From Leptospiraceae bacterium (GTDB lineage: Bacteria; Spirochaetota; Leptospiria; Leptospirales; Leptospiraceae), in contig JACKPC010000003.1 of the NCBI GenBank assembly GCA_024233835.1, forward strand, positions 652,501 through 716,500: a stretch of 64,000 nt of DNA, in the 5' to 3' direction. Shown one piece after another: positions 17,031 to 27,128 of the stretch. A model generated the notes under the pieces. That model ran no database searches. It was not told the origin of the DNA and saw nothing but the letters and a program-made list of their open reading frames with translations. The stretch's first letter is position 1; the number at the start of each line of letters is the position of its first letter. Both the position numbers and the translations under genes were made by a program.

Positions 17031-19133
17031 TTAATCTTCTTCTTTCACTTTGTATTTTTTCATTAATTCGTCTGCAATCTGCTTTGGAACCGGGGCGTAG
17101 CGAGAGAATTCCATAGTGAACTCTGCTTTTCCCTGGGTGGCAGAACGAAGGACTGTAGAATAACCAAACATATCAGCCAGAGGAACTTCAGCTTCTATAC
17201 GGCAGTAAGCATCTTCTTCACTGGTTCCGACAATGATACCTCTTCTCTGGTTTAAACCGCCTAAAATAGCTCCCTGGAACTCAACCGGACCATCTACTTC
17301 TACTTTCATGATTGGTTCAAGAATTTGAGGATTGGCTTTCATGAATCCCTGACGGAAAGCATAACGGGCTGCCAATTGGAAAGCCATATCAGAAGAGTCC
17401 ACATCATGGTATGCACCATCGTTGATTACACAGCGAACATTGATAATGGGGAAGCCAATAAGAGAACCTCTCTCCAGACAGCTTTTAAAACCTTTATCGC
17501 AGGAACTGATGTATTCACGGGGAATGGAACCACCTACGATTTTATCTACGAATTCATAGTTTTTCTCTTCGCTGAGCGGGATGGGTTCCATAAAACCGGC
17601 TACACGACCGAACTGTCCCTGACCACCGGTCTGTTTCTTGTGAGTATAGTCAAAATTTGCGTTCTGTGTAATGGTTTCACGATAGGCTACCTGAGGAGCA
17701 CCGGTAACGAGATCCACATTGTATTCGCGTTTCATCCTTTCTACGTAAACTTCAAGATGAAGCTCACCCATCCCTTTTATGATGGTTTGTCCGGATTCTT
17801 CGTCCATTTCTGTACGGAAAGTCGGGTCTTCCTTGGTGAAGCGGTTGAGAGCTTTTGCCAGGTTAGGGAGTTGCTTGGATTCTTTACACTCAATAGTAAG
17901 AGAGATAACCGGTTCCGGAACGAACATAGAGGTCATGGAGAGCTTTCTTTTTCCATCGGTAAAAGTGTCTCCGGAGGCACAGTCGATACCGAAAAGAGCT
18001 ACGATATCACCTGCTTCAGCTTCTTGAATGTCCTCCATTTCATCGGAGTGCATACGGATAAGCCTTCCTACGTTATGTTTTTTGCCGGTACTGGAATTGA
18101 AAATCGCCATACCTTTAGATAATTTACCCTGATAAACGCGAATATAGGTAAGCTGGCCGTATCTTCCATCTTCTAACTTGAAGGCAAGAGCTACCAGGTT
18201 TTCGTCCGGGCTGGATTTTAAAATTACTTCCTGCTCGTTATTTTCTAAATCGAGTGCCTTATTGGTAATGTCTTCAGGACAGGCAAGGAATTCGGTTACT
18301 GCATCCAGAAGTTTTTGAACTCCCTTATTTTTGTAGGCAGAACCCATGTAAACCGGTGTTAACTGAAGGCTAAGAACTCCTTTGCGAACAGCTTTTTTTA
18401 CCTGTTCTACACTGGGTTCGCCTTCTAACATGGCTTCCATTAACTCATCGTCGAGCATAGAAACTGCATCCAGCATTTCTTCTCTTTTTTTAGTTGCGAG
18501 TTCTTTCATGTCTTCCGGGATTTCTTTTTCTGTAACTTCCATCCCGTTTGCGCCTTCAAAGTAGTAGGCTTTCATAGTAATTAGGTCTACAATACCCTGA
18601 TGTTCGTTTTCAAGCCCGATAGGAATCTGCATGGCTACTGCATTATGTCTGAGTTTTTCACGAAGTTGTTCAATGACTTTGAAAGGATTAGAACCGGTTC
18701 TATCCAGTTTATTAATGAAAGCAACTCTCGGTACATTGTAACGTCTCATCTGTCTGTCTACAGTGATAGACTGGGACTGAACTCCGGCAACCCCGCATAA
18801 TACAAGGATGGCTCCATCCAGAACCCTGAGAGCACGTTCTACCTCGATAGTAAAGTCAACGTGTCCGGGTGTGTCAATAATGTTGATTACGTGGTCTTTC
18901 CACTGACAATAGGTAGCGGCTGATTGAATTGTAATTCCTCTTTCTCTTTCGAGTTCCATACTATCCATCTTGGCCCCGACCCCGTCTTTTCCACGAACGT
19001 CGTGTATCTGGTGGATCCGGTTGGTATAAAAAAGAATTCTTTCTGTAAGAGTAGTCTTTCCGGAATCGATGTGTGCCGAAATCCCGATGTTACGGGTCTT
19101 TAACATTTTTTCGCGATAAGTAGATGCGCTCAT
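17031..19133 (-). CDS. fusA: Elongation factor G, spirochaete/mitochondrial EF-G1 type
   Basis: EF-G drives translocation on the ribosome using GTP. The 700-residue protein carries G1 AHIDSGKT (20-27), the switch I stretch MDSMELERERGITIQSAAT, G3 DTPGH and G4 NKLD, followed by EF-G domains II-V (GGQGQFGRV in domain IV). The HIDSGK and DSMELERERGITIQ wording matches the mitochondrial EF-G1 / spirochaetal spdEFG1 subgroup rather than canonical EF-G (which reads HVDAGK and DWMEQEQERGITI). In organisms with that type a second paralogue (spdEFG2) does ribosome recycling; it is not in this window. The gene stands alone, without rpsL, rpsG or tuf. Confidence 0.93.
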   Translation of the reverse strand: MSASTYREKMLKTRNIGISAHIDSGKTTLTERILFYTNRIHQIHDVRGKDGVGAKMDSMELERERGITIQSAATYCQWKDHVINIIDTPGHVDFTIEVERALRVLDGAILVLCGVAGVQSQSITVDRQMRRYNVPRVAFINKLDRTGSNPFKVIEQLREKLRHNAVAMQIPIGLENEHQGIVDLITMKAYYFEGANGMEVTEKEIPEDMKELATKKREEMLDAVSMLDDELMEAMLEGEPSVEQVKKAVRKGVLSLQLTPVYMGSAYKNKGVQKLLDAVTEFLACPEDITNKALDLENNEQEVILKSSPDENLVALAFKLEDGRYGQLTYIRVYQGKLSKGMAIFNSSTGKKHNVGRLIRMHSDEMEDIQEAEAGDIVALFGIDCASGDTFTDGKRKLSMTSMFVPEPVISLTIECKESKQLPNLAKALNRFTKEDPTFRTEMDEESGQTIIKGMGELHLEVYVERMKREYNVDLVTGAPQVAYRETITQNANFDYTHKKQTGGQGQFGRVAGFMEPIPLSEEKNYEFVDKIVGGSIPREYISSCDKGFKSCLERGSLIGFPIINVRCVINDGAYHDVDSSDMAFQLAARYAFRQGFMKANPQILEPIMKVEVDGPVEFQGAILGGLNQRRGIIVGTSEEDAYCRIEAEVPLADMFGYSTVLRSATQGKAEFTMEFSRYAPVPKQIADELMKKYKVKEED

Positions 19134-19505
19134 TCTAATCCTGTCCTAAAATATTCCTCGTGATTTTCTTGAAGTTATAAGGGAATATTCTCGCATTCCC
19201 CCCGGAAACATTTAAAACTATCCCTTTTTAGTAGTAAAGGGAGCCTGCATGTTATATCCGTAAGTTCTCCATGTAAGGTGAAAAATACCACAATTATAAA
19301 TATCGTAATTTGGTCGACTATATTTTCTGTATCATTGAAAGTCTATGTGTAAGGGTGACTAACTACAGGGAAGGAGGAGAACGACCTGTGTTCGCTTACG
19401 CTTAAAGAAAAACTCCCAGCTTTTTTAAGTGCTTACATTCACAGTCTTTTTTTTGCGAACTATTTAAAAAATTTTTAAATAATGATTGTTCTATATAAAA
19501 AAAAC
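19134..19505. other. Intergenic region upstream of the giant lipoprotein genes
   Basis: No gene is seen here. It holds a small hairpin at 19181-19200 (GGGAAT/ATTCCC), another at 19221-19242 (TCCCTTT/AAAGGGA), and a partial copy of the dispersed repeat at 19391-19426. The rest is AT-rich and contains the divergent promoter zones of fusA and the lipoprotein unit. Confidence 0.6.
19391..19426 (+). repeat. Dispersed hairpin repeat, copy 2 (right half)
   Basis: TTCGCTTAC (19391-19399) followed by a tail ending in AAAAACTCCCAGCTTTTTT (19408-19426) matches the right half and tail of copy 1 at 3939-3971. A clear left arm is missing, so this is a decayed or partial copy. Unlike the others it does not directly follow a stop codon. 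Confidence 0.65.
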
Positions 19506-19533
19506 TTGAATGTGGTGTCAGATAGATTATAAT
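19506..19533 (+). promoter_or_regulatory. Sigma-70 promoter of the giant lipoprotein unit
   Basis: TTGAAT (19506-19511) and a perfect TATAAT (19528-19533) are separated by 16 bases. Transcription would begin near 19540, leaving a leader of about 60 bases before the ATG at 19599. Confidence 0.65.
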
Positions 19534-19598
19534 TCTAATAATGTTCAATAAGGATTGTCGACATAAAAACTTACTTTTTTTTGAATAGAGGTTCCGGC

Positions 19599-22500
19599 AT
19601 GAAAGCTAAAAAATTTAATTACATTCTTATAATCCTCCTTTTTTGGTCTTATTCCTGCTCAAAGACTGTGGATCCCGGGGAAAGGGGAGTTAGTGAACTT
19701 ATACCGATTGCACTAAAAGGAGAGGTTTCCCCTCCTGTCATAGAAATCCCTCAAACCCCTGTAGAAGAGGGTAGTAGCAGTCAGAAATCGAATACTTCGA
19801 GTCCGGGCATTCCGGCAGATTTTGGAGTAAAAGAGCCGGAGGCAGTATTTCTTTTTGATACAAGTGCAGTAAACCGTTATAATAACCTTCAAATTCGTTT
19901 TTCCGAGTCTATGGACATTTCGTCGGTCGAAAAGGTCATCAAACTTCTGGATAAGAACGGTACGGAAGTTTTGGATTCCAATGGGAATCCGGGTTTTGCT
20001 TTATACTGGGATAGTCCCCTGGATCTGATTATGGATCCGAGGAAAGAATTGAATGTCCGGGAAACCTACAGTATCAGCATTTCTGATTCAGCGAAAACGT
20101 TTAAGGGAAAAGCTCTGAAGCCTTTTCTGGGAAGTTTTACGACTGAGTCGACTTTCATTATGACTCATAAAATTAAAAGTTCCAGTTTTCCTTCTGGAAT
20201 TGATATCAATAAAGAAAGTGGGGTTTTACTCGATAAGTCTAATGATTCCTTCTTAGTTATAGAAAGTACCATCAACGAGCCGGAAACGATAGCCTCTATA
20301 AAATTGTGTAAGCTGGGAAACTTAAGCGAAACAAGTGGAACCATTATTTGTCGGGCCGAAGTAGCCAGAGGAATTGAAATTTGTAATAGCAATTGTACCG
20401 GCACCTTGACTTTTAACCTGAGTTCTTCGGTTATTAAGCCTCAGGATGGTGCTAATAATTATTTTTATCAGATCGAGTCGAAGAGTGGAAAGAAATATTA
20501 TCGTACCGTTAATTTCGATTATGGAAATATAGCCGATCCGAATCTGGAAGCGGTAAATGCGGCTACGGTTGTTTTAGACAGACAGCTAGATGCTTCGCGA
20601 GCTTCAAAAAGTACAGCCAGTGCTCTTTCCGGTCTTATTAAAAGTTATGGAAAGGGTGAATTTGTCCTGGATAGTAAGTCCTTGAATCAATTTATTACGG
20701 GTAGTACGGCTAATTCTCCACCTGGTACGGATCTTTCCGGTAAGACCTGCCTGTCCTGGGGAACCAAACCCGCTTTTAATTATCTCAGTAAAATCGGACC
20801 TTTTTGTGATATACAGGTTTCGGGAACGATTTTTGTAAGTAGTAGCTATCCATCCGTAAAATATGCGGCCAAAGCCGATGTGTATATAACCGATGTTAAA
20901 ATTGATGAAGTGGCTCAACCGGGTGATGTAGATAATGTGAGCATCGATATTGTTACAGAAAATGGTTATGTTGATATATTCTTAAATGGTAAAAAAGCCA
21001 GTGGTAAAATGGCACTTGTCGCTAAATTACCCGACACCTTAAATACTACAGGCAATTTGGTATCCGGTTCCAATCAATTAAGTTCCTTAGCTTCTACTAC
21101 AGGTTTAATCAATGGAATGGTCGTAACAGGTACCGGGATTCCTGCCGGTACTACTATCAGTTCTATGAATGGCAATACGCTTACTCTTTCTCAAAATGCC
21201 ACTCAAAGCGGTACGGGAGTCTCTATAAAATTTGAGGGAATTGAATTTTTTACCTATCTTGTAGGAGATACTTTTGTTTTCTACGGTAATTCGGTTTCGG
21301 GTTACGACGGAGATGCTGTTTCTTTTTCTTTGAATAATGATCCTCCCAGTTTAAGTCCGAGACTTGCCAGAGCCAAAACCTCTCTGTCGGTTTTAAGCGG
21401 TGCTGAAGCCGGTAATTTAAAAATTTCAGTAAGTCCGGCAACATTCTTACCTTCTGTTCCTACAAGTCTAAATGGAATCAATTTTAATAAATGTGCTACC
21501 GGTTTTCATCCGGAAGAATGTAACCCGCAGACGATTGAGTGGTCGGATAATATTGCTACAGGAGCAGTAGTGGGTAGCGGAGCGGTGGCTGCTATCATTG
21601 CTGATGTGGTGAATCAGAAAATCGAAGAAGTAAAACCCAGAGTGGTTCAGGGTGTGGTGAAGGACATAGCGGAGAGGGTAGCTCCGGACATAGTAAATAA
21701 TATCATAGGCCAGTTGAAAAATGGGATTAGCGTGACACTACCCGATTATCTTCCGGCGCCCTTAAATCGGGTTTCGATTACAATAAAAGCAAAACTAAAC
21801 AGTGCAAGCTCTATCAATGACGGGACTCATTCGGGGCTTGAAGCCAATGCCAATGCCAGTATTATGGCCTGCGTGAAAGATGTGGCAGGAAAATGTCCCG
21901 GAGAAGCCGGATATAATAATCCCGATGTGCCACCTACGCTGCGAGGAAATAATGCTTATATTATTACTAAGGGTTCAGCTAGTTTACCATCTATCTATAA
22001 TAGAAGTGCTGAAAATCCCGGTGTTCTTTTATCGATTCATGCGGATGCTGTGAACCAGGCTTTTTATCACCTCTGGAAAGGAGGAGCGCTAAATTTTAGT
22101 ATCGATAAAACTTTTATAGATACTATCAATGGTTTTGCAGGTGAGTCGGGACTTTTAAAATTAACCGAATCTCTTTTGAAAGCCGACCCCATTACCACCG
22201 TATTTGCCCCGGGTAGAGACAAGTTAGAGTCCGGGGGAGAGCGGATTTATAAGAGCGATGAAGTAGTTTTAAAAGTAAATCCGGTTCTTTTACCTTTTGT
22301 AGGAATTGTTCCTTTAAGCGGGAATGCCGGTGAGTCAGAGGTTCCGAAAGTGAAGCTAAATCTGGCAGATATGGGCATTGATATATACGGTAAAAAAACG
22401 GATGTAAGCCGCACTCGTTCTATCAGTGCCGATATGGTATCTGGTTCAAATACTGTCACGGTTTTTTCTTCTTCCGGTCTGGCGAAAGATATGATTGTCT

Positions 22501-23267
22501 GCGGTAATGGAATAGCAGCCAATACGAAACTTAACTCTATCAATGGCAATGTACTTACTCTTTCTAATGCAGCCACTTCTTCTTTGAGTTCCGAATCTTT
22601 GAAATTTGTGGATGGAGGTAGAGTTCTAACAGCAAATGTAACAGCCGGTAACACGGGTCTTAATTTGACGGAGGCCTGCGGAATCGAAGCCGGTATGCTG
22701 GTTTCCGGAAACGGTATCAACAAAGGCAGTACGGTTCAAAGTGTATCCGGAAATTCAATTGTATTATCAGCTGCACCAACAAGTTCGGGAACTGCTGTAG
22801 AACTGAAGTTTTACAGGGAATATTTGATTGCAAGGGTAATGGTGAGTTTAAGCACTAAAGCCGAATTAACCTTCGGTACTTACAATTTGCCGGCAGTGAC
22901 ACCGGCGAATTTTAACCCCTCTTCTTCCTTACTTGCTTCCGTGGGAAACACATCGATTCAGCTAAAGATTTCTGATGCTGCCGGAGACCTGTTTTATATT
23001 GTAGAACCTCTCGAAGGTTCTTCTAATAACCCCCTTGGTTTAAATCCCGATGGAATTTGGGAAGTAATGGATCCGCTGGTGAAGTCCCTGGTACTACCCT
23101 TATTGAATAACGTTACAAAAGATATACCTTTACCGAGGATGAGATCCTGCGGATTGGAACTAAAGAATTTAAAAACATTAGCAATTCCTTCTACTTCGAG
23201 TATGCCTTATATGTTACTCAATGCAGAAGTGGGTAATTACACATTTACAGGGAACTGTCAACTATGA
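19599..23267 (+). CDS. Giant lipoprotein 1, paralogue of the next gene
   Basis: I chose the ATG at 19599 (1222 residues) because AGAGG lies eight bases upstream; a TTG at 19581 is the formal alternative. The signal ends in SYSC with lipidated C20. A proline/serine linker is followed by a Big_5-like Ig domain (LQIRFSESMDISSV). The centre and C-terminus share motifs with the downstream paralogue: VTLPDYLPAPLN, HADAVNQAFYHLWKGGAL and NPLGLNPDGIWEV, ending in YTFTGNC. The ADAVNQ-x-x-Y-x-LW pattern resembles lipid-binding TULIP/BPI-type proteins of other bacteria, which is speculative. Three copies of a G-M-x-V-x-G-x-G-I repeat are inserted (about 21050-21237, 22425-22611 and 22630-22812). Expected on the cell surface or periplasmic face. 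Confidence 0.7.
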   Translation: MKAKKFNYILIILLFWSYSCSKTVDPGERGVSELIPIALKGEVSPPVIEIPQTPVEEGSSSQKSNTSSPGIPADFGVKEPEAVFLFDTSAVNRYNNLQIRFSESMDISSVEKVIKLLDKNGTEVLDSNGNPGFALYWDSPLDLIMDPRKELNVRETYSISISDSAKTFKGKALKPFLGSFTTESTFIMTHKIKSSSFPSGIDINKESGVLLDKSNDSFLVIESTINEPETIASIKLCKLGNLSETSGTIICRAEVARGIEICNSNCTGTLTFNLSSSVIKPQDGANNYFYQIESKSGKKYYRTVNFDYGNIADPNLEAVNAATVVLDRQLDASRASKSTASALSGLIKSYGKGEFVLDSKSLNQFITGSTANSPPGTDLSGKTCLSWGTKPAFNYLSKIGPFCDIQVSGTIFVSSSYPSVKYAAKADVYITDVKIDEVAQPGDVDNVSIDIVTENGYVDIFLNGKKASGKMALVAKLPDTLNTTGNLVSGSNQLSSLASTTGLINGMVVTGTGIPAGTTISSMNGNTLTLSQNATQSGTGVSIKFEGIEFFTYLVGDTFVFYGNSVSGYDGDAVSFSLNNDPPSLSPRLARAKTSLSVLSGAEAGNLKISVSPATFLPSVPTSLNGINFNKCATGFHPEECNPQTIEWSDNIATGAVVGSGAVAAIIADVVNQKIEEVKPRVVQGVVKDIAERVAPDIVNNIIGQLKNGISVTLPDYLPAPLNRVSITIKAKLNSASSINDGTHSGLEANANASIMACVKDVAGKCPGEAGYNNPDVPPTLRGNNAYIITKGSASLPSIYNRSAENPGVLLSIHADAVNQAFYHLWKGGALNFSIDKTFIDTINGFAGESGLLKLTESLLKADPITTVFAPGRDKLESGGERIYKSDEVVLKVNPVLLPFVGIVPLSGNAGESEVPKVKLNLADMGIDIYGKKTDVSRTRSISADMVSGSNTVTVFSSSGLAKDMIVCGNGIAANTKLNSINGNVLTLSNAATSSLSSESLKFVDGGRVLTANVTAGNTGLNLTEACGIEAGMLVSGNGINKGSTVQSVSGNSIVLSAAPTSSGTAVELKFYREYLIARVMVSLSTKAELTFGTYNLPAVTPANFNPSSSLLASVGNTSIQLKISDAAGDLFYIVEPLEGSSNNPLGLNPDGIWEVMDPLVKSLVLPLLNNVTKDIPLPRMRSCGLELKNLKTLAIPSTSSMPYMLLNAEVGNYTFTGNCQL

Positions 23268-23287
23268 GAAAAAAGGAGTCCATTACC

Positions 23288-26200
23288 ATGAAAGTTAAAA
23301 TTATTAGTATATTCTTATTTAGCTTATTCTTAAGCTCTTGTTCTAAAACGGAGTTTTTCAACCCGGTTCCTTATGCTTTATTGGGAATGAACCAAACGAC
23401 AGAAAATACGATGGCTCCGGACTTGACTTCTTCACAGGGAGGAGAAGGGGAATCCTCGAATCCTGTAAGTTATACTCCACTGAATACGAATACACCGGAT
23501 AACCTTTCTACACCTGCAGGTTCAGTTCCTGCAAATACGGGCTCTACAGGAAGTTCTTCGGGAAGTTCAACGACGGCCGATAATTTACCCAAACCGGCTT
23601 TGCAGGTCGAAATCGACACGAATCCGGGAGTATCCTTAAGCTCTGAAACCCAAATTTCTTATGGTTCTAAAGCTCTGGTTCCAGCTCCACCTGCCTGCAA
23701 CGTTTCTCATACCGGTGCAAAGTTGGTGAAAATTTTAAATCTTTCTTCAGCTACAAAAGAATTAAATATAGAAAGTATTAGTTTGGAAACTAATGGAACA
23801 CATTTTGCCATAGGTACAGTTCCTACAGGAAATATCGCTGTTGCTGCGGAAGCGAGTTTCTATGTCTGCTTTCAGCCGAATAGCAGTGGTTATAAAGTGG
23901 GAACGGTCTTGATTAAAACCAATGATCATATAAACCCCGAATTTCGTCTGCTTTTTAAAGGTTCTGGCTCAGACGAGGTGATTGCTACCGTTCTAAAACC
24001 TCTGACAAATGTAGACAGGTATCAAAATATTATTATCGAGTTTTCTCATGCTATGGATAGGGGAAGTATTTGTCCGGCAACAATCCCCAATAACCATAAT
24101 GAAAGCACGAATACCTATGGTAATGCGGCAATCACTATATATGAAACTTCTAATCCTACAAATAAAATTTATGGACGCTGCGCCTGGGGGGTATACAATG
24201 GAAGTAATTTTACAAGTTATACTCAGTTAATTTTTGATCCCTATGTTCCCCTGGATCCGAGTAAATCTTATACTATGGAGATCCCGGATGGTAAAACCTA
24301 TTCGAGTATCGGTGCTTCACCGATTCAAAAAATATGCCTTCTTTCCGGTTCCTGTAATACAGGTGGAGGAGTTAATACTTCCTTTACAACAGAGTATAAC
24401 TATGATGCTACATTTTCTGTCAATGGATTTGCCCTCGGTTCTAAAGGTTTGGTTCTGGATAAGGCTTCTGCTTCATCTGTAAGTCTTTCCAGCTCTATTA
24501 CAAATTCCGGACAGGCCGATTCAATCAAGTTGAAAAAAATCGGGGGTGTAAATGAGACAAATTGGTCTTCTTCTGTGACTCTTTCTTCCTTGAGTGGTGA
24601 TTTGCAGGCTACGGAAGGTTCAAATAGTTACGTGGTGGAAATTAAGAAGGGAAGCAAAACTTATTATAAAACCTTTAGTTTTGAATGGGGAACTATAGCT
24701 ACAGATACAGGTACTTACATCAGTGATGCAGGGATTCTGGCTATGGGTACCGGAGTTTATGGAATCAATCGTCTCTCGAATTTATTAGAGAGATTCATTA
24801 AAAGTAATGGCTCGCTTACCAATGGGAATTTTAAAATTCCGGATCCGTACGGTAGGGGAACCTTTAATGAATATATGCAAAATCCCAAGCCTGCATTTTC
24901 TTCGAGTTCTGTAAATCCAGCTCCGAATACGTATCCTACAACAGGGCATCCCTCTACCGATAGAGATGGAAATCCCTGTAAATCTGACTGGAGTAATTAT
25001 TCTACGCCTTCTTTTAACTGGATAGGAAATTTTGGTCCCTATTGTAATATAGCATTTCAAACCAGCCTCCTTATAACTTTTGAGGGTACTGTAGATGCGT
25101 ATGTAACGAATATCGTCATAGAAAATCTGGCTGAAAGTAATTCCACAAATGTGAAGGCTACACTAACCCCTTATGATGATAGAATGGATGCAAGTCTTGA
25201 AGGAAAAAGACTTCGCGGACAGCTCAGAATACATGTAGGAGATGTGGATAAGTGTATAGGCTTCTGGGCCTTTGGAGCCTGTGTTGGGATCTTAATAAAA
25301 ATTGATAACCTTGTATATACTGTTGATTTTATCATGAACTATGATCCTTCCATGAACCTTGATTCTACCTCTCCGGTATATAGCAGTTCCAAACCATTTC
25401 GTCTGGCGACTTCCAAGAATTATTTGACTGTAGACAGCAATGGCAAGATTAAACTAAATATTATTAGTGTCCCAAATAGCTGTGGTACCTCGGGTAGTAA
25501 TTTTTATATGTGCCAGTGGAGTGATTCTATTTTAGCTTACAATGTTGCAAAGCAATCCAATCCGGCAACTGATATTTCCGCGGCAGGTATATCTCTTGAG
25601 AGTTTATTAAGCAGTCTTGTTACTTCTCTTGTGGAAGACGAGATTCCAACCTTGCAATGGAAGATTGTGCAGGGAGTTTTGAAAGATACCTTACAGGTAG
25701 TTGCTCCGAGTGTCCTTAACGCTGTTTTCGGGCAGCTTCGATTTGATGGAACTTACAACGGTATGGACGTTACCCTTCCCGATTATCTCCCGGCTCCCTT
25801 TAATACAACCAAACTCTATGTGGGAGCAAAACTCAAGGAACAAAACACAAATGTTACAAAATCCCAGGGCTTAGGTATAGGTTTACATGCAGGAATCAAA
25901 GCCTCGATTACAAGTCCGAATAGCACACCCCCGGCTATGCACAGTTCCGGTGCTGCAAAAGATAGTTTTGTTAAGTTTGATGGTGGAAAATCATTACCTC
26001 CACTCGATGGAGCTTCCGGTCTTTACACAAGACTCGGATCGTCTCCGGGAACCTTAATTGCCCTCAGAGCCGATGCGGTAAACCAGGCAATGTATCAGCT
26101 CTGGAAAGCCGGTGGTTTTAATTTGAACTTGAACCAGGCTTTTGCAAACTCGGTTAAAGCTTTCCGGGGAGATAGTGACCGACTCTTTCAGATTTTCCAA

Positions 26201-27073
26201 ATATTATTGAAAGCTTCTTCGATTAAAAAGGTACTGGCACCGGGAGCTGCTTCGGTTATGTATGTGAAGGATGCTTCGAACGGCAATGCCTTAGTTGAAA
26301 TATTAGATAATGATGATGTAGAATTTGTGGTGACACCTTTACAACCACCGGTATTAAAAACCCTTCCGATGTCCTCCTCTAAAAGTCTCGGAACAGGAAT
26401 GCGTTATCCTCTGATGGAAGCCGAATTTGGAAATATGAAGATTGAAGTTATCGGCAAAAGAACGGGGTTGCAGTATAAAATGGCAACTTTGCTTGTAAAC
26501 TTCAAATCAAAAGCTGCTATGAACATACATAAATTTAGTTCTCCTATCAATTCCGGCAGTAATGATTTTCAAAATGTAACCTCTATTCAATTAAACGTCT
26601 GTGATGACAATGATTACTCAGGGAATACTTCGGAAGCTTCCGCCTTTGATTGTGATACAATGAGAAGTTCCTACAGTTCTTCTGATGACTTGTCTTTTAG
26701 CCTGGAAGTTTTGGACGGAACTACAAATAATCCTTTGGGCTTAGATCCGAATGGGATTTACGAGGTCTTGAATCCGACCATACAAAAGCTTATTATCCCG
26801 GTTTTGAACTATGTATTAGCCGAATTACCTTTAGAGAAAAAATCAAAAGATTATCCGACCGATACTCTCTATAACCCGGCTTCCGGTCAGTATAGCAATC
26901 AGGATGGATCTAAAGAAGACCCGAATATGCCGAATAATAAAATTGCGGCAAATTGTGGAATCAGACTAAACGATTTAACTATCCTTCCGATTCCGGAAGG
27001 TGAGGCAAATCCTTATTTTCTCATCAATACAAAGTTAAGCGATTATACATTCTCGGGTAATTGTAGCTTATAG
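23288..27073 (+). CDS. Giant lipoprotein 2, paralogue of the previous gene
   Basis: The ATG at 23288 follows AGGAG at nine bases, which decides the start (1261 residues); an ATG at 23264 overlapping the previous stop lacks this. The signal ends in LSSC with C18. After a Ser/Thr/Gly-rich linker come a HYDIN/choice-of-anchor-D-type beta domain (about residues 150-225, GTHFAIGTVPTG ... VCFQPNSSGYKVGTV) and a Big_5-like Ig domain (IIIEFSHAMDRGSI). The rest parallels giant lipoprotein 1: VTLPDYLPAPFN, RADAVNQAMYQLWKAGGF, NPLGLDPNGIYEV and a C-terminal YTFSGNC. It lacks the inserted G-M-x-V repeats of its neighbour. Twenty bases separate the genes, so one mRNA is likely. Function unknown; possible lipid-binding role is inference. 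Confidence 0.7.
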   Translation: MKVKIISIFLFSLFLSSCSKTEFFNPVPYALLGMNQTTENTMAPDLTSSQGGEGESSNPVSYTPLNTNTPDNLSTPAGSVPANTGSTGSSSGSSTTADNLPKPALQVEIDTNPGVSLSSETQISYGSKALVPAPPACNVSHTGAKLVKILNLSSATKELNIESISLETNGTHFAIGTVPTGNIAVAAEASFYVCFQPNSSGYKVGTVLIKTNDHINPEFRLLFKGSGSDEVIATVLKPLTNVDRYQNIIIEFSHAMDRGSICPATIPNNHNESTNTYGNAAITIYETSNPTNKIYGRCAWGVYNGSNFTSYTQLIFDPYVPLDPSKSYTMEIPDGKTYSSIGASPIQKICLLSGSCNTGGGVNTSFTTEYNYDATFSVNGFALGSKGLVLDKASASSVSLSSSITNSGQADSIKLKKIGGVNETNWSSSVTLSSLSGDLQATEGSNSYVVEIKKGSKTYYKTFSFEWGTIATDTGTYISDAGILAMGTGVYGINRLSNLLERFIKSNGSLTNGNFKIPDPYGRGTFNEYMQNPKPAFSSSSVNPAPNTYPTTGHPSTDRDGNPCKSDWSNYSTPSFNWIGNFGPYCNIAFQTSLLITFEGTVDAYVTNIVIENLAESNSTNVKATLTPYDDRMDASLEGKRLRGQLRIHVGDVDKCIGFWAFGACVGILIKIDNLVYTVDFIMNYDPSMNLDSTSPVYSSSKPFRLATSKNYLTVDSNGKIKLNIISVPNSCGTSGSNFYMCQWSDSILAYNVAKQSNPATDISAAGISLESLLSSLVTSLVEDEIPTLQWKIVQGVLKDTLQVVAPSVLNAVFGQLRFDGTYNGMDVTLPDYLPAPFNTTKLYVGAKLKEQNTNVTKSQGLGIGLHAGIKASITSPNSTPPAMHSSGAAKDSFVKFDGGKSLPPLDGASGLYTRLGSSPGTLIALRADAVNQAMYQLWKAGGFNLNLNQAFANSVKAFRGDSDRLFQIFQILLKASSIKKVLAPGAASVMYVKDASNGNALVEILDNDDVEFVVTPLQPPVLKTLPMSSSKSLGTGMRYPLMEAEFGNMKIEVIGKRTGLQYKMATLLVNFKSKAAMNIHKFSSPINSGSNDFQNVTSIQLNVCDDNDYSGNTSEASAFDCDTMRSSYSSSDDLSFSLEVLDGTTNNPLGLDPNGIYEVLNPTIQKLIIPVLNYVLAELPLEKKSKDYPTDTLYNPASGQYSNQDGSKEDPNMPNNKIAANCGIRLNDLTILPIPEGEANPYFLINTKLSDYTFSGNCSL

Positions 27074-27079
27074 AACTAA

Positions 27080-27099
27080 GGGAGAATATTCTCCCTTTT
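27080..27099 (+). terminator. Intrinsic terminator after giant lipoprotein 2
   Basis: The perfect palindrome GGGAGAATATTCTCCC (27080-27095), flanked by AA before and TTTTCTTT after, is a typical rho-independent terminator. The next gene begins only 30 bases later, so read-through probably feeds it at a reduced level. Confidence 0.75.
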
Positions 27100-27128
27100 C
27101 TTTATTATAGCCTAAGTGAGGAAACTCC

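Noticed and set aside
17325..18122. Long plus-strand frame opposite fusA
   Set aside because: It is antisense to conserved EF-G sequence with no recognisable protein features, so it is a codon-bias shadow.
22247..22723. Minus-strand frame of 158 codons inside giant lipoprotein 1
   Set aside because: It lies wholly antisense to the repeat modules and shows no start signal or protein pattern.
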